The notes under the pieces: generated by a model | What the model saw: the letters and a program-made list of their open reading frames with translations, nothing else | Told to the model about the DNA's origin: nothing | Database searches by the model: none | Source: Jannaschia sp. Os4 | Lineage (GTDB): Bacteria > Pseudomonadota > Alphaproteobacteria > Rhodobacterales > Rhodobacteraceae | Assembly (NCBI RefSeq): GCF_016820245.1 | Contig: NZ_JAFCAR010000003.1 | Span: 267,001 to 331,000 of the forward strand | Length of the DNA stretch: 64,000 nucleotides | Direction: 5' to 3' | Shown here: positions 1-8,648 of the stretch, one piece after another | Position numbering within the stretch: the first letter of the stretch is position 1 | How the letters are laid out: each line of letters opens with the position of its first letter | Translations under genes and position numbers: made by a program

Positions 1-401
1 GCCTCCTCGGCGGTGGTGCCTTCGGGAAGGCTCTCCATGATGACGCGGACGGGCGTGTAGGGGATGTCGATCGACTGCCCGAGCAGCATCCCCACGGCCT
101 GCAGGAAGCGCCCGAGCGTCGAGGCGTCGGGGCCGGTGCCGATGGCGGCCGAGATCGCGAGGAGGGTCGCGACGAGGATACCGAAGCGCACGCGGTTGAG
201 CGGCGGCGCGTCGCGGAACTCGACGAGGCCCGGGTAGACGGCGGCGTATTCCACGAGGGTGAAGAGGCCGGCGAACAGGGCGATGAGCACCGTCGCTTCC
301 ACGACGCGGGGCGGTTGTCCGGGGATCAGGACCATTGGCAGCAGGATCGCGCCGATGACCATGAGCGCCCGTACGCCCGCGCCTGGAAGCTGGGTGATCA
401 C
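1..401 (-). CDS. Membrane protein, partial (C-terminus beyond window)
   Basis: The reading frame opens at a GTG (399-401) and is still open at base 1, giving about 133 residues. GAGG lies about 11 bases upstream of the GTG. Three hydrophobic stretches are visible: one starting near residue 14 (ALMVIGAILLPMVLIPG), one near residue 37 (ATVLIALFAGLFTLVEYAA) and one near residue 70 (FGILVATLLAISAAIGTG). The tail is more polar. I do not recognise the family. The frame is not a shadow, because hydrophobic and polar segments alternate as in a real membrane protein and nothing else occupies the stretch. Function is unknown. Confidence 0.6.
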   Translation of the reverse strand, partial: MITQLPGAGVRALMVIGAILLPMVLIPGQPPRVVEATVLIALFAGLFTLVEYAAVYPGLVEFRDAPPLNRVRFGILVATLLAISAAIGTGPDASTLGRFLQAVGMLLGQSIDIPYTPVRVIMESLPEGTTAEE

Positions 402-620
402 TGCCCTGTGCACCTCGTGCCTGCGGGGTCCGGATACGTCGTCCGGGCCTCCTGATGGTTCACTGCCTGCATCGGCCCAAGGTTGATCCCCGGTGCACCT
501 GCCTCGTGGACACAGGATTGCCCGGATGAAGGTCGCCTCGCAACCGATTGGCGACATGCGAAAACCACAATGTCGGATCGGGTGTGTCCCGCCCGCCGCA
601 AGCATGGGTCCCGAAAACAG

Positions 621-653
621 ATATGGGCGCCGGATCGGATCCGGCGCCCATAT
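621..653 (-). terminator. Perfect 15-bp hairpin, leuD terminator
   Basis: Arms 621-635 and 639-653 are perfect inverted repeats around a 3-base loop. Reading on the minus strand, the stem is followed by CTGTTTTCGG, a short U-tract. It lies 40 bases past the leuD stop codon and fits a Rho-independent terminator. Transcription from the plus side would meet only GTTGTGT, so it is probably one-directional. Confidence 0.75.
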
Positions 654-692
654 GTTGTGTCTAGCGTGGAGTTGGCCCCGAAAGCTTGGGGA

Positions 693-1298
693 TCACACCC
701 AAGGACGCGCGTCGGCGGCCCCCGCCTCGAAGGCGTCGATGGCGGCAGCCTTCTGCTCCGTCAGGCCGATGTCGTCCAAGCCGTTGAGCAGGCAGTGCTT
801 CTTGAAGGCGTCGACCTCGAAGGCGAAGCTGGTGCCGTCGGTCGTGGTGACGGTCTGCGCCTCCAGGTCGACGGTGATGCGGGCGTTCTCGCCCTTCTCG
901 GCATCGGCCATCACGACGTCGACCTGCTCCTGCGGGAGCACGATGGGCAGGATGCCGTTCTTGAAGCAGTTGTTGTAGAAGATGTCCGCGTAGGACGGGG
1001 CGATCACGGCGCGGATGCCGAAGTCCTTCAGGGCCCACGGCGCGTGCTCGCGCGAGGAGCCGCAGCCGAAGTTGTCGCCCGCGACGAGGATCTCGGCGCC
1101 CCGGTAGGCGGGGCGGTTGAGGACGAAGTCGGCCACCTCCGACCCGTCGTCGGCGTAGCGCATCTCGTCGAAGAGGTGCACGCCCAGCCCCGAGCGCTTG
1201 ATCGTCTTCAGGAACTGCTTGGGGATGATCATGTCGGTGTCGACGTTGATCAGGTTCAGCGGCGCGGCGACGCCGGTCACGGTCTCGAACTTGTCCAT
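693..1298 (-). CDS. leuD: 3-isopropylmalate dehydratase small subunit (LeuD)
   Basis: This is the small (swivel) subunit of the aconitase-family isomerase that converts 2-isopropylmalate to 3-isopropylmalate in leucine synthesis. It pairs with the Fe-S subunit LeuC, which is not in this window. The 201 residues match the usual LeuD length. The N-terminus ([22 protein letters not shown]) and the block [17 protein letters not shown] near residues 73-89 are characteristic of the family. The ATG is preceded by GAGAGGG. A perfect hairpin terminator lies 40 bases past the stop. The upstream DUF4198 gene ends only 27 bases away, so readthrough from it is possible but functionally unexplained. Confidence 0.97.
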   Translation of the reverse strand: MDKFETVTGVAAPLNLINVDTDMIIPKQFLKTIKRSGLGVHLFDEMRYADDGSEVADFVLNRPAYRGAEILVAGDNFGCGSSREHAPWALKDFGIRAVIAPSYADIFYNNCFKNGILPIVLPQEQVDVVMADAEKGENARITVDLEAQTVTTTDGTSFAFEVDAFKKHCLLNGLDDIGLTEQKAAAIDAFEAGAADARPWV

Positions 1299-1325
1299 GG
1301 TGTCCCTCTCCGGTCGGGGCCGGGA

Positions 1326-2156
1326 TTACGCCTCCGGCACGGCGAAGGTCAACGCGGCCCACAGCGAGCGCCACATCGGCCCGTCCCCGCCGGAGAAGCC
1401 CGGACCCGGCTTCATCGCCACCGAATCGGCGAGGTAGACGTGCCCCGGCTCGACCGGCAGCACCGCGACCCCGTCCGCGTCCGCGTCGTGGAGCGTGATC
1501 TCGACCGTCCCGTCGGGCGCGCGCGCGAACAGCTCGACCTGCGCGCCGGAGCGGGGCTCCCCGTCGAGGATCACGCGCACCGGCAGGCCGTCCGCGAGGT
1601 CGTCGGTGTAGGGGTTGGCCAGCGCCACGATCTCGGTGCGCAGGCCCGTGGGCGCGTCCTGCCCCGCGCCGTCGCCCACCGCCACGAGCGCCTTCGCGTA
1701 GCGGACGTAGCCCTCGGTCACGCCCTCCTCGGGCAGGCCCGCCGCCTTGTGGGCCTCGAGGATGCCCGTCATCTGCTTGTGGGTCACGAAGCCCACGAAC
1801 CGCTCCCACCCGCTGCGCCCCGCGCGCGGGCGGTATGTGAGAGCGGACTCGCCGGTCTCGTGGACCAGCGCCACGAGGCCGTCGGGCGCCTCGTCCAGCT
1901 GGATCGCCGGGTTGTCACCGACGCGCGCGTCGATCGGCGCCGCCGCCCCGCCGGCCACGAGGTCGAGCCGCTCCGACCGCGTCGGCAGGAAGCTGAAGGT
2001 CGAGCCGACGAACGCCTCCCCGTTGCGGAAGGTGGCGGCGAGCGGATCGCCCGCCTCCACCTCGAAGGACTCCGGCTCGATCCAGAACTCGTGGGCTTGC
2101 GCCTGACCCATGGCGAGGCAGAGTGCGGCGGCGAACAACGTGGGGATGCGGGGCAT
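1326..2156 (-). CDS. DUF4198-type periplasmic protein
   Basis: A 276-residue protein with a cleavable signal peptide (about residues 1-20, ending GQAQA) followed at once by HEFWIEP, the hallmark start of mature DUF4198 proteins. Family members are secreted beta-rich proteins, often found beside nickel/cobalt or HupE-type membrane proteins and suspected of metal handling. The catalytic or binding role is not established. I chose the ATG at 2156 because it gives the signal peptide and has AGGA about 12 bases upstream; the frame extends further without a plausible start. Its start codon overlaps that of the divergent HupE-like gene, which supports a shared function and shared control. Confidence 0.85.
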   Translation of the reverse strand: MPRIPTLFAAALCLAMGQAQAHEFWIEPESFEVEAGDPLAATFRNGEAFVGSTFSFLPTRSERLDLVAGGAAAPIDARVGDNPAIQLDEAPDGLVALVHETGESALTYRPRAGRSGWERFVGFVTHKQMTGILEAHKAAGLPEEGVTEGYVRYAKALVAVGDGAGQDAPTGLRTEIVALANPYTDDLADGLPVRVILDGEPRSGAQVELFARAPDGTVEITLHDADADGVAVLPVEPGHVYLADSVAMKPGPGFSGGDGPMWRSLWAALTFAVPEA

Positions 2157-3381
2157 GGCGGCTTTCCTGAGACTGGGAGCGACGATGGCGCTGGCGCTGC
2201 TGGTGTCAATCGCCGCCGGGCGCGCGCACGAGGTGCAGCCCTCCGTGGCCGACGTCACGGTGACCGGGGACGCGCTGGTGATGGAGCTGCGCACCGCGAT
2301 CGAGCCGCTGGTCGCGGGGATCGACCTCTCGGCGGTCGAGGACACCGACGAGTCGCCCTTGGCGGGCCTGAGCGACCGCCTGCGGGCGATGGAGCCCGAG
2401 GCGCTCGCGGCGGAGCTCGCCCGCGCGTGGCCGGCCATCGCGGCCCGCATGGACCTGCGGGCGGGGGACGCCGCGCTGGACCCGGTCCTGGAGGAGGTCG
2501 TGATCCCGCCCGTGGGCGACGTCGACACCCGCCGCGACTCGCGGCTCACGATCCGGGCGGCCCTGCCCGACGACGGGTCGCCGGTGACGGTGGGATGGGA
2601 CGGCGGCCTGGGCGGCCTGATCGTGCGCCAGGGCGAGGGGGAGGACGCCTACTCCGCCTTCCTGTCGGCGGGGGGCACGACCGACCCGCTGCCACGCGGC
2701 GGCGCGGCGGAGGCGGGCTTGGGCGAGGCGGTCGCCCGCTACCTCGTGTCGGGCTTCGACCACATCGTCCCCAAGGGGCTCGACCACATCCTCTTCGTGC
2801 TGGGCCTGCTCTTCTACGCCTTCGCATGGCGGCCGCTGCTCTGGCAGGTCACCGCCTTCACCGCCGCGCATACCGTGACGCTCGCGCTGGCGACCGTGGG
2901 CGTGGTGGACATCCCCGACGGGTCCATGTGGATCGTGGAGAGCGTCATCGCGCTCTCGATCGTATACGTCGCCGTCGAGAACCTCCTCGTCGCGCATCGC
3001 ACACGGGAGCTGCCGGCGGCGGCCAACGGCAACGGTCCCATCCCCGACGCCGCGCTCGAGACCCCGGAGATCGGGTGGGCGCGCATCGGGATCGTGTTCG
3101 CGTTCGGCCTGCTGCACGGGCTCGGCTTCGCCTCCGTGCTGTCGGAGTTCGGGCTCGGCCAGCACCTCGTCGCCTCGCTGATCGCGTTCAACGTGGGCGT
3201 GGAGCTGGGCCAGCTGGCCGTCATCGCGGCGGCCGCGATCCTCGTCTGGGTCGCGTTCCGGGTGCTGCACCGCCGCTTCCACCCGGAGGCCGAGGCCTTC
3301 CGCGCGGTCTCGGTGGTCGGCTCGATCCTGATCGCGCTGGTGGGCGCGTGGTGGGTGATCGAGCGGACGCTGCTGGGCTAG
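2155..3381 (+). CDS. HupE/UreJ-family membrane protein with periplasmic domain
   Basis: A 408-residue protein. It has a signal-like N-terminus (about residues 1-25, ending GRAHEVQPS), a soluble region to about residue 200, then a C-terminal hydrophobic half beginning FDHIVPKGLDHILFVLGLLF. Motifs AFTAAHTVTLAL and GLLHGLGFASVLSEFGLG carry the conserved histidines of the HupE/UreJ group, whose members are known or suspected Ni/Co (or Cu) permeases. The ATG at 2155 gives a charged n-region for the signal peptide. An ATG at 2185 with GGGAG upstream is a credible alternative. Divergent to the DUF4198 gene, and probably working with it in metal uptake (inference). Confidence 0.8.
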   Translation: MAAFLRLGATMALALLVSIAAGRAHEVQPSVADVTVTGDALVMELRTAIEPLVAGIDLSAVEDTDESPLAGLSDRLRAMEPEALAAELARAWPAIAARMDLRAGDAALDPVLEEVVIPPVGDVDTRRDSRLTIRAALPDDGSPVTVGWDGGLGGLIVRQGEGEDAYSAFLSAGGTTDPLPRGGAAEAGLGEAVARYLVSGFDHIVPKGLDHILFVLGLLFYAFAWRPLLWQVTAFTAAHTVTLALATVGVVDIPDGSMWIVESVIALSIVYVAVENLLVAHRTRELPAAANGNGPIPDAALETPEIGWARIGIVFAFGLLHGLGFASVLSEFGLGQHLVASLIAFNVGVELGQLAVIAAAAILVWVAFRVLHRRFHPEAEAFRAVSVVGSILIALVGAWWVIERTLLG

Positions 3382-3384
3382 CGC

Positions 3385-4203
3385 TCAGGCGTAGGTCGGG
3401 TGGAACAGGCCGGCGGGGGAGGGGGTGAAGATCTCCGCCCCGTCGGCCGTCACGCCGACCGAATGCTCGAACTGCGCCGAGAGCGACTTGTCCCGCGTCA
3501 CCGCCGTCCAGTCGTCGGCCAGCACCTTGGTCTCGGCGCGCCCGAGGTTCACCATCGGCTCGATGGTGAAGAACATGCCCTCCTCCAGCACCGGCCCCTG
3601 CCCGCGCCGTCCGTAGTGAAGCACGTTGGGCGGCGCGTGGAACACCCGGCCCAGCCCGTGCCCGCAGAAGTCCCGGACGACGGACATGCGCTGCGCCTCG
3701 ACGTAGGCTTGGATGGCGAAGCCGATGTCGCCGAAGGTGTTGCCGGGGCGGACCGCCTCGATCCCCTTCATCAGGGCGTCGTGGGTCACTTGGATCAGGC
3801 GCTCGGCCTTGCGGGTGAGCGCCGGATGCCCGCCGGCCACGTACATCCGCGACGTGTCCCCGAACCAGCCGTCGACGACCACCGTGACGTCGATGTTCAG
3901 GATGTCGCCGGGCTTGAGCACCTTGTCGCCGGGGATGCCGTGGCAGACGACGTGGTTCACGCTGATGCAGGAGGCGTGCTGGTAGCCCTTGTAGCCGATC
4001 GTGGCCGAAGTCGCCCCCGCCTCCTCGACCCAGCGGGTGATGAGCCCGTCCAGCGCGCCCGTCGTCGCGCCCGGCACCACGTGCGGCGCGATCCGGTCGA
4101 GGATCTCGGCGGCGAGGCGCCCCGCCGCGCGCATCCCCTCGAAGTCCGCCTCCGCGTGGATGCGGATGCCGTCGCGGGTCAGTCTGCCGTCGTGTTCGTT
4201 CAT
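3385..4203 (-). CDS. map: Methionine aminopeptidase, type I
   Basis: Removes the initiator methionine from nascent proteins in the cytoplasm. At 272 residues it has the normal length of a type Ia enzyme. The metal ligands are all visible in order: HVVCHGIPGD (substrate-side His), NIDVTVVVDGWFGDTSRM (two Asp), FCGHGLGRVFH (His), FTIEPM (Glu) and the EHSVGVT segment ahead of the final Glu (GAEI). It ends three bases from the convergent HupE-like gene. Start at the ATG at 4203. Single housekeeping gene with no clear operon partner. Confidence 0.96.
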   Translation of the reverse strand: MNEHDGRLTRDGIRIHAEADFEGMRAAGRLAAEILDRIAPHVVPGATTGALDGLITRWVEEAGATSATIGYKGYQHASCISVNHVVCHGIPGDKVLKPGDILNIDVTVVVDGWFGDTSRMYVAGGHPALTRKAERLIQVTHDALMKGIEAVRPGNTFGDIGFAIQAYVEAQRMSVVRDFCGHGLGRVFHAPPNVLHYGRRGQGPVLEEGMFFTIEPMVNLGRAETKVLADDWTAVTRDKSLSAQFEHSVGVTADGAEIFTPSPAGLFHPTYA

Positions 4204-4258
4204 GGGGGGCCATCTAGGGTGCGGGAGCCGGGGGGTGAAGCCCCCCCGCCCGCGCCCG

Positions 4259-5833
4259 TCAGTAGCCCAGCGCGCAGCCGTCCTTGCGGGGATCGGACGC
4301 GCCCTCGAGGGGGCCGTCCGCGTGGATGCGGATCGCCTGCGCCCCGCCGATGGGGGTGGCGGGGATCTCGACCCTGTGGCCCCGCGCGGCGAGGTCGGCC
4401 CGCACGCCCTCCGCGTAGCCCCGCTCGACCTTGAGCGCGCCGCCGTCCGCGAAGCAGCGCGGCGCGTCGATCGCGGACTGCGGATCGAGCCCGAAGAGGC
4501 GCATGTTGTGAACGAAGCGCACGTGCCCGGCGGGCTGGTAGGCCCCCCCCATGACGCCGAAGGGCATGAGGTCGCCGCCCTCGCGCAGCATGGCCGGGAT
4601 GATCGTGTGCATCGGGCGCTTGCCGGGGGCCATCTCGTTGGGGTGGCCGGGCGCCAGCGAGAAGCCCGCGCCGCGGTTCTGGAACAGCAGGCCGAAGCGC
4701 TCGGAGGCGAGCCCCGAGCCGAAGCTGTGGAAGATCGAGTAGATCAGCGAGACGGCCATGCGGTCGCGGTCCACGACGGTGATGTAGATCGTGTCGCGGT
4801 GGACCGCCTCGGCCAGCGGCGCGGCGGCCGCCATCGCGCGCTTGGGGTCGATCAGGTCGGCCAGCCGGTCCGCGGTGTCCTGCGAAAGCATGTGCTCCAG
4901 CCGCGCGGTGTGGTCCGAGTCGGCGAGGATGCGGTTGCGCGCGTCGTAGGCGAGCTTGGTCGCCTCCGCCTCCAAGTGGGCGCGGTCGGCCCCCCATGGG
5001 TCGAGCGCGGCGAGGTCGAAGCGTCGCAGGACGTTCGCCATCAGCAGCGCGGTCGCGCCCTGCCCGTTGGGCGGATGCTCGACGAGGTCGGCGCCCGCGC
5101 AGTCGCCGAAGATCGGGTCGGTCCACGTCGCCTCGACGGCGGCGAGGTCGTCGAGGGTGTGGGATCCTCCGGCGGCCCGCAGCGCGGCGATCATGTCGTC
5201 GGCCACGGCGCCCGCGTAGAAGCCCGCCCGGCCCTCGGCGGCGATGCGGCGCAGCACCTCGGCTTGGCCGGGCAGCGCGAAGCGGCGGCCGGTGGCGTAG
5301 GGCGCGCCCCCGTCGAGGTAGGGGCCGCGGGCCGCCCCCTGCAGCCGGTCCGCCGCCTCGGCCCAGTCGAAGGCGACGCGCGGCGCGACGGGGACGCCCG
5401 CCTCGAAGTAGGGGATCAGGGGGGCGAGCGTGTCGCCGATCCCGAGGGTGCCGTGCGCGTCCGACAGGCGGCAGAACGCGTCGACCGCGCCGGGGAGCGT
5501 GACGGAGTCCACCGCGCCGAGCGGGACCGTCTCGTGGCCCGCGTCGCGCAGCGCCTCCGCCGAGGCCCCGGCGGGCGCGCGGCCGGAGCCGTTGAGCGCG
5601 AGGATGCCGTCGGAGCCCGCGGGCCTGAGCAGGACGAAGGCGTCGCCGCCCAGCCCCGTCATCTGCGGCTCCAGCAGCCCGAGCAGCACCGCCCCCGCGA
5701 TGGCCGCGTCGACCGCGTTGCCGCCCCGCGCCAAGGTGTCGAGGGCGACCTTGGCGGCGAGCGGGTGGGAGGTCGCCGCCATGCCCGTGTCGGAAAGGAC
5801 CGGCGAGCGGCCGGGGAGGTGGAAGTCGCGCAT
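4259..5833 (-). CDS. Gamma-glutamyltransferase family protein (YwrD-like)
   Basis: An Ntn-hydrolase of 524 residues. The N-terminal region has ATSHPLAAKVALDTLARGGNAVDAAIAG and QMTGLGGDAFVL, typical of the family. The autoprocessing and catalytic threonine is in HRDTIYITVVD near residue 350, and the oxyanion/loop segment FHSFGSGL follows. The DTxYxT form resembles the YwrD subgroup more than classical periplasmic Ggt. No signal peptide is evident, so the enzyme is probably cytoplasmic. Substrate could be glutathione or another gamma-glutamyl or cephalosporin-like amide; the sequence does not decide this. Stands alone between map and the RsbV/W pair. Confidence 0.88.
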   Translation of the reverse strand: MRDFHLPGRSPVLSDTGMAATSHPLAAKVALDTLARGGNAVDAAIAGAVLLGLLEPQMTGLGGDAFVLLRPAGSDGILALNGSGRAPAGASAEALRDAGHETVPLGAVDSVTLPGAVDAFCRLSDAHGTLGIGDTLAPLIPYFEAGVPVAPRVAFDWAEAADRLQGAARGPYLDGGAPYATGRRFALPGQAEVLRRIAAEGRAGFYAGAVADDMIAALRAAGGSHTLDDLAAVEATWTDPIFGDCAGADLVEHPPNGQGATALLMANVLRRFDLAALDPWGADRAHLEAEATKLAYDARNRILADSDHTARLEHMLSQDTADRLADLIDPKRAMAAAAPLAEAVHRDTIYITVVDRDRMAVSLIYSIFHSFGSGLASERFGLLFQNRGAGFSLAPGHPNEMAPGKRPMHTIIPAMLREGGDLMPFGVMGGAYQPAGHVRFVHNMRLFGLDPQSAIDAPRCFADGGALKVERGYAEGVRADLAARGHRVEIPATPIGGAQAIRIHADGPLEGASDPRKDGCALGY

Positions 5834-6113
5834 GGAGGCCTCGCTTGGGAAGGTCGCGCTGGAGGCTAGGGCGGCGGGGCGCGGGGGGAAAGGCGCAGGC
5901 CGCAGGAAGCGGCGCGGCGCGGCGGGCCGCGCTGCGTTCCGCGGTGCGGCGGCGGCCCCTCGGCGCGCGCCAAACGGGCGGCGGCGGACGGCCCGGCCCC
6001 CGACCGGGCCGGACGATCGCGACGTGCCCGCGTCATGGGGGTCGGGGCGCTCGGGCGGGGCCGAGCCGGGCCGGTTCCGCCGGGGCCCGTGCGGGGCACG
6101 GGGGGGCGGACCC

Positions 6114-6560
6114 TCAGGCCGTCGGCAGGCTGAAGGTCAGGCGGTTCTCCCCCGCCTCGCGCGCGTACATCATGTCCTGCGCGAGGTTGTGGATGATGAA
6201 CCAGCCGAACCCGCCCTCGGGCAGGTCGTCCATGGTCTCGCCCAACGGGGGCGCCTCGCCGCCCTCGAGGAGGGCGGGGGGCAGGGGGCGCCCCGCGTCC
6301 CGCGTCTCGACCGTGAGCCCGTCGCGCGTGCGGTGGACGTCGATCTCGATCCACCCGCCCTCGGCGCCCGCATAGGCGTGGAGGACGATGTTGTTCATCA
6401 CCTCGGCCAGCACCATCAGCAGGTCGTCGCGCGTCGCGCCGGGGATGGACTGCCCCGTCACGGCCTCGCCTAAGGCGGTGAGCTCGCCCGCGATCGCGTC
6501 GAGCGCCGCGCGCACGCGCGCGCGCCGGACGGGCTGGGGGATCGGCGAAGGGGCGTTCAT
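6114..6560 (-). CDS. Anti-sigma regulatory factor, RsbW/SpoIIAB-like ATPase
   Basis: A 148-residue GHKL (HATPase_c) domain. The N-box is visible as LAEVMNNIVLHAYAG (about residues 50-64), the G1 region as RDAGRPLPP, and the G2 region as LPEGGFGWFIIHNLAQDM. Such kinases bind a partner sigma factor or response target and phosphorylate an STAS antagonist. The ATG at 6560 overlaps the stop of the upstream STAS gene by four bases (ATGA), so the pair is translationally coupled. The usual PP2C phosphatase is not adjacent, and the 280 bases downstream hold no convincing gene. Confidence 0.88.
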   Translation of the reverse strand: MNAPSPIPQPVRRARVRAALDAIAGELTALGEAVTGQSIPGATRDDLLMVLAEVMNNIVLHAYAGAEGGWIEIDVHRTRDGLTVETRDAGRPLPPALLEGGEAPPLGETMDDLPEGGFGWFIIHNLAQDMMYAREAGENRLTFSLPTA

Positions 6561-6892
6561 GCGGCGTCCCGCGCCGAGAGCGCGGCCTCCACGTCGTCGT
6601 GCAGGGGGAACACCCGGTCCATGTGCGTCAGCGCGAGGACCTTGCGGACCAAGGGGCCCGCGCCGGCCAGCTCCAGCCCGCCCTCGCCCGCCGCCTTGGC
6701 GGAGGCCACGAGCGCGCCGAGGCCGCTGCTGTCGATGAACTCCACCGCGGACAGGTCCATCACGACCCGCCCGTCCGCGCCCGCGAGCGCGTCGCGGACC
6801 GCCTCCTTGAACGCGACGGAGCCCGCCGCGTCGACGCGGCGTCCGTTCACCGTCAGCACGAGGACCTCGCCCCGCCGCACAGATTCGATCAT
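6557..6892 (-). CDS. STAS-domain anti-anti-sigma factor, RsbV-like
   Basis: A 111-residue STAS domain. The phosphorylatable serine lies in VEFIDSSGLGALVASAK (about residues 53-69), the standard site for RsbV/SpoIIAA antagonists. When dephosphorylated such proteins sequester the RsbW-like kinase encoded immediately downstream. I chose the ATG at 6892 rather than an upstream frame extension because it follows a strong GGAGGTGG ribosome site and starts the domain cleanly. The target sigma factor or pathway is not identifiable here. Confidence 0.9.
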   Translation of the reverse strand: MIESVRRGEVLVLTVNGRRVDAAGSVAFKEAVRDALAGADGRVVMDLSAVEFIDSSGLGALVASAKAAGEGGLELAGAGPLVRKVLALTHMDRVFPLHDDVEAALSARDAA

Positions 6893-6991
6893 GGGCCACC
6901 TCCATCGGTCGGGCCGCGACTGGCACCTCCGCGGCATCGGTGGCAGGTCTGGGGCGCAAACCTTGCCACAACGTTAGCGGAGGCGGGCCGA

Positions 6992-8149
6992 ATGCCTAAA
7001 GTCGTCATCACCGGCGCGAAGCGGACCCCGATGGGCGGGTTCCAAGGGGCGCTCTCCGGCGTGGCCGCCGCCGACCTCGGCGGGGCCGCCATCGCGGGCG
7101 CGCTGGCCGACGCCGGCTCGCCCGCCCCCAACGAGGTGCTCATGGGCTGCGTGCTGCCCGCGGGCCAAGGGCAGGCCCCTGCGCGGCAGGCCGGGTTCGC
7201 GGCGGGGCTGGGCGAGTCGGTCCCGGCGACGACGCTCAACAAGATGTGCGGCTCCGGGATGAAGGCCGCGATGATGGCGCATGACCGGATCGCGCTCGGC
7301 GACGCGGGCGCGATGGTGGCGGGCGGCATGGAGTCGATGTCGAACGCCCCCTACCTGCTGCCGAAGATGCGCGGCGGCGCGCGGCTGGGCCACGGGCAGG
7401 TGGTGGACCACATGTTCCTCGACGGGCTGGAGGACGCCTACGACAGGGGCCGCCTGATGGGCACCTTCGCGGAGGACTGCGCCGCGCACTACCAGTTCAC
7501 GCGCGAGCAGCAGGACGAGTACGCGCTGGGCTCGCTCGAGCGGGCACAGGCGGCCATCGCGGACGGGGCCTTCGGGGCGGAGGTCGTCCCCTACGAGGTC
7601 CGGTCGCACAGGGGGGCCGTCACCGTCGCGGTGGACGAGCAGCCGGGATCCGCGCGGCCCGACAAGATTCCGCACCTGAAGCCCGCCTTCCGCGAGGGCG
7701 GCACGGTGACGGCGGCGAACTCCTCGTCGATCTCGGACGGGGCCGCTGCGCTGGTGCTGGCCGCCGAGGGGACGGACGCGCCCGCGCGGGCGACGGTCAT
7801 GGGCCACGCGACGCACGCGCAGGCGCCGGGCTGGTTCACGACCGCGCCGGTGCCGGCGGCGCGGAAGCTGATCGATAGGCTGGGCTGGGCGGTCTCGGAC
7901 GTGGACCTGTGGGAGGTGAACGAGGCCTTCGCCGTCGTGCCGATGGCGTTCATGCGCGAGATGGGGCTGCCCCGCGACGTGGTGAACGTGAACGGGGGCG
8001 CCTGCGCGCTGGGCCATCCGATCGGGGCGTCGGGGGCGCGCATCCTCGTGACGCTGCTGCACGCGATGGAGCGGCGGGACGTCAAGCGCGGCGTGGCCGC
8101 GATCTGCCTCGGCGGCGGCGAGGGGATCGCGATGGCGCTGGAGCGGTGA
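6992..8149 (+). CDS. Thiolase (acetyl-CoA C-acyltransferase)
   Basis: A 385-residue thiolase. The acylation cysteine is C86 in NKMCGSGMKA, the catalytic histidine is H342 in GHPIGASGAR, and the second cysteine is C372 in ICLGGGEG. The N-terminus KVVITGAKRTPMGGFQG is typical. It performs reversible Claisen condensation or cleavage of acyl-CoAs; whether biosynthetic (acetoacetyl-CoA) or degradative cannot be told from sequence alone. The ATG at 6992 has GCGGAGG upstream. The gene is separated from the fRMsr gene by 52 bases containing a GC-rich intergenic repeat. It could supply the last step of aromatic beta-oxidation, but it is 43 kb from the box cluster. Confidence 0.93.
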   Translation: MPKVVITGAKRTPMGGFQGALSGVAAADLGGAAIAGALADAGSPAPNEVLMGCVLPAGQGQAPARQAGFAAGLGESVPATTLNKMCGSGMKAAMMAHDRIALGDAGAMVAGGMESMSNAPYLLPKMRGGARLGHGQVVDHMFLDGLEDAYDRGRLMGTFAEDCAAHYQFTREQQDEYALGSLERAQAAIADGAFGAEVVPYEVRSHRGAVTVAVDEQPGSARPDKIPHLKPAFREGGTVTAANSSSISDGAAALVLAAEGTDAPARATVMGHATHAQAPGWFTTAPVPAARKLIDRLGWAVSDVDLWEVNEAFAVVPMAFMREMGLPRDVVNVNGGACALGHPIGASGARILVTLLHAMERRDVKRGVAAICLGGGEGIAMALER

Positions 8150-8155
8150 GGCCGC

Positions 8156-8190
8156 GCCGGGGGCCCACCCCCGGACCCCCGGAGTACCTG
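8156..8190. repeat. GC-rich intergenic repeat, copy 1
   Basis: Contains GGGGG, a short spacer, then CCCCCGGACCCCCGGAGTAC and a TGAGGACC tail. The same core occurs at 15746-15788. Both copies lie just after a coding region and can fold as a G5/C5 hairpin. The element resembles a family of short intergenic repeats common in Rhodobacterales; that attribution is from memory, not from a search. Confidence 0.6.
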
Positions 8191-8201
8191 AGGACCATCG
8201 A

Positions 8202-8648
8202 ATGAACTGGGACGAGCTGCGGGGGCGGGTGCTCTCGCTCTGCGAGGGCGAGACGGACGCGGTCGCGCTGATGGCGACGGTGGCGTGCGAACTGCACCGT
8301 TCGGACGACCGGTTCGACTGGACCGGGTTCTACCGGGTGGTCGCGCCGGGCCTGCTGAAGATCGGGCCTTATCAGGGCGGGCACGGATGCCTCTCGATCC
8401 CGTTCGACCGGGGCGTGTGCGGGGCCTGCGCCTCCACGCGGCAGACGCAGGTCGTGGAGGACGTGAACGCGTTCCCGGGCCACATCGCCTGCGCCTCGTC
8501 CACGCGGTCGGAGATCGTGGTGCCGGTGCTCGACCGCGCGGGCGACCTGATCGCGGTGCTGGACATCGACAGCGACAGGCCCGCCGCCTTCGACGGGGAG
8601 GACGCGCGGCGGCTGGAGGGGCTGATGGCGGAGGTCTTCGGGCGGTGA
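8202..8648 (+). CDS. msrC: Free methionine-(R)-sulfoxide reductase, GAF type (fRMsr)
   Basis: A 148-residue GAF domain that reduces free Met-R-sulfoxide with cysteine chemistry in the cytoplasm. The three cysteines of the family are present as C63 (HGCLSIPF), C73 (RGVCGAC) and C97 (HIACASSTRSEIVVPV). Their spacing of 10 and 24 matches the E. coli YebR enzyme. The extra C76 directly after C73 is unusual but tolerated. The downstream MOSC gene starts at a GTG overlapping this stop codon, so the two are translationally coupled. Confidence 0.93.
   Translation: MNWDELRGRVLSLCEGETDAVALMATVACELHRSDDRFDWTGFYRVVAPGLLKIGPYQGGHGCLSIPFDRGVCGACASTRQTQVVEDVNAFPGHIACASSTRSEIVVPVLDRAGDLIAVLDIDSDRPAAFDGEDARRLEGLMAEVFGR

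Noticed and set aside
483-3428. 981-residue open frame on the plus strand
   Set aside because: It runs antisense to leuD and the DUF4198 gene and out of frame with the HupE-like gene. Composition is typical of a GC-driven shadow.
5834-6113. Possible gene between ggt and the RsbW-like gene
   Set aside because: Only repetitive Gly/Arg/Pro-rich frames exist, with no start site or motif. It is probably non-coding or decayed.
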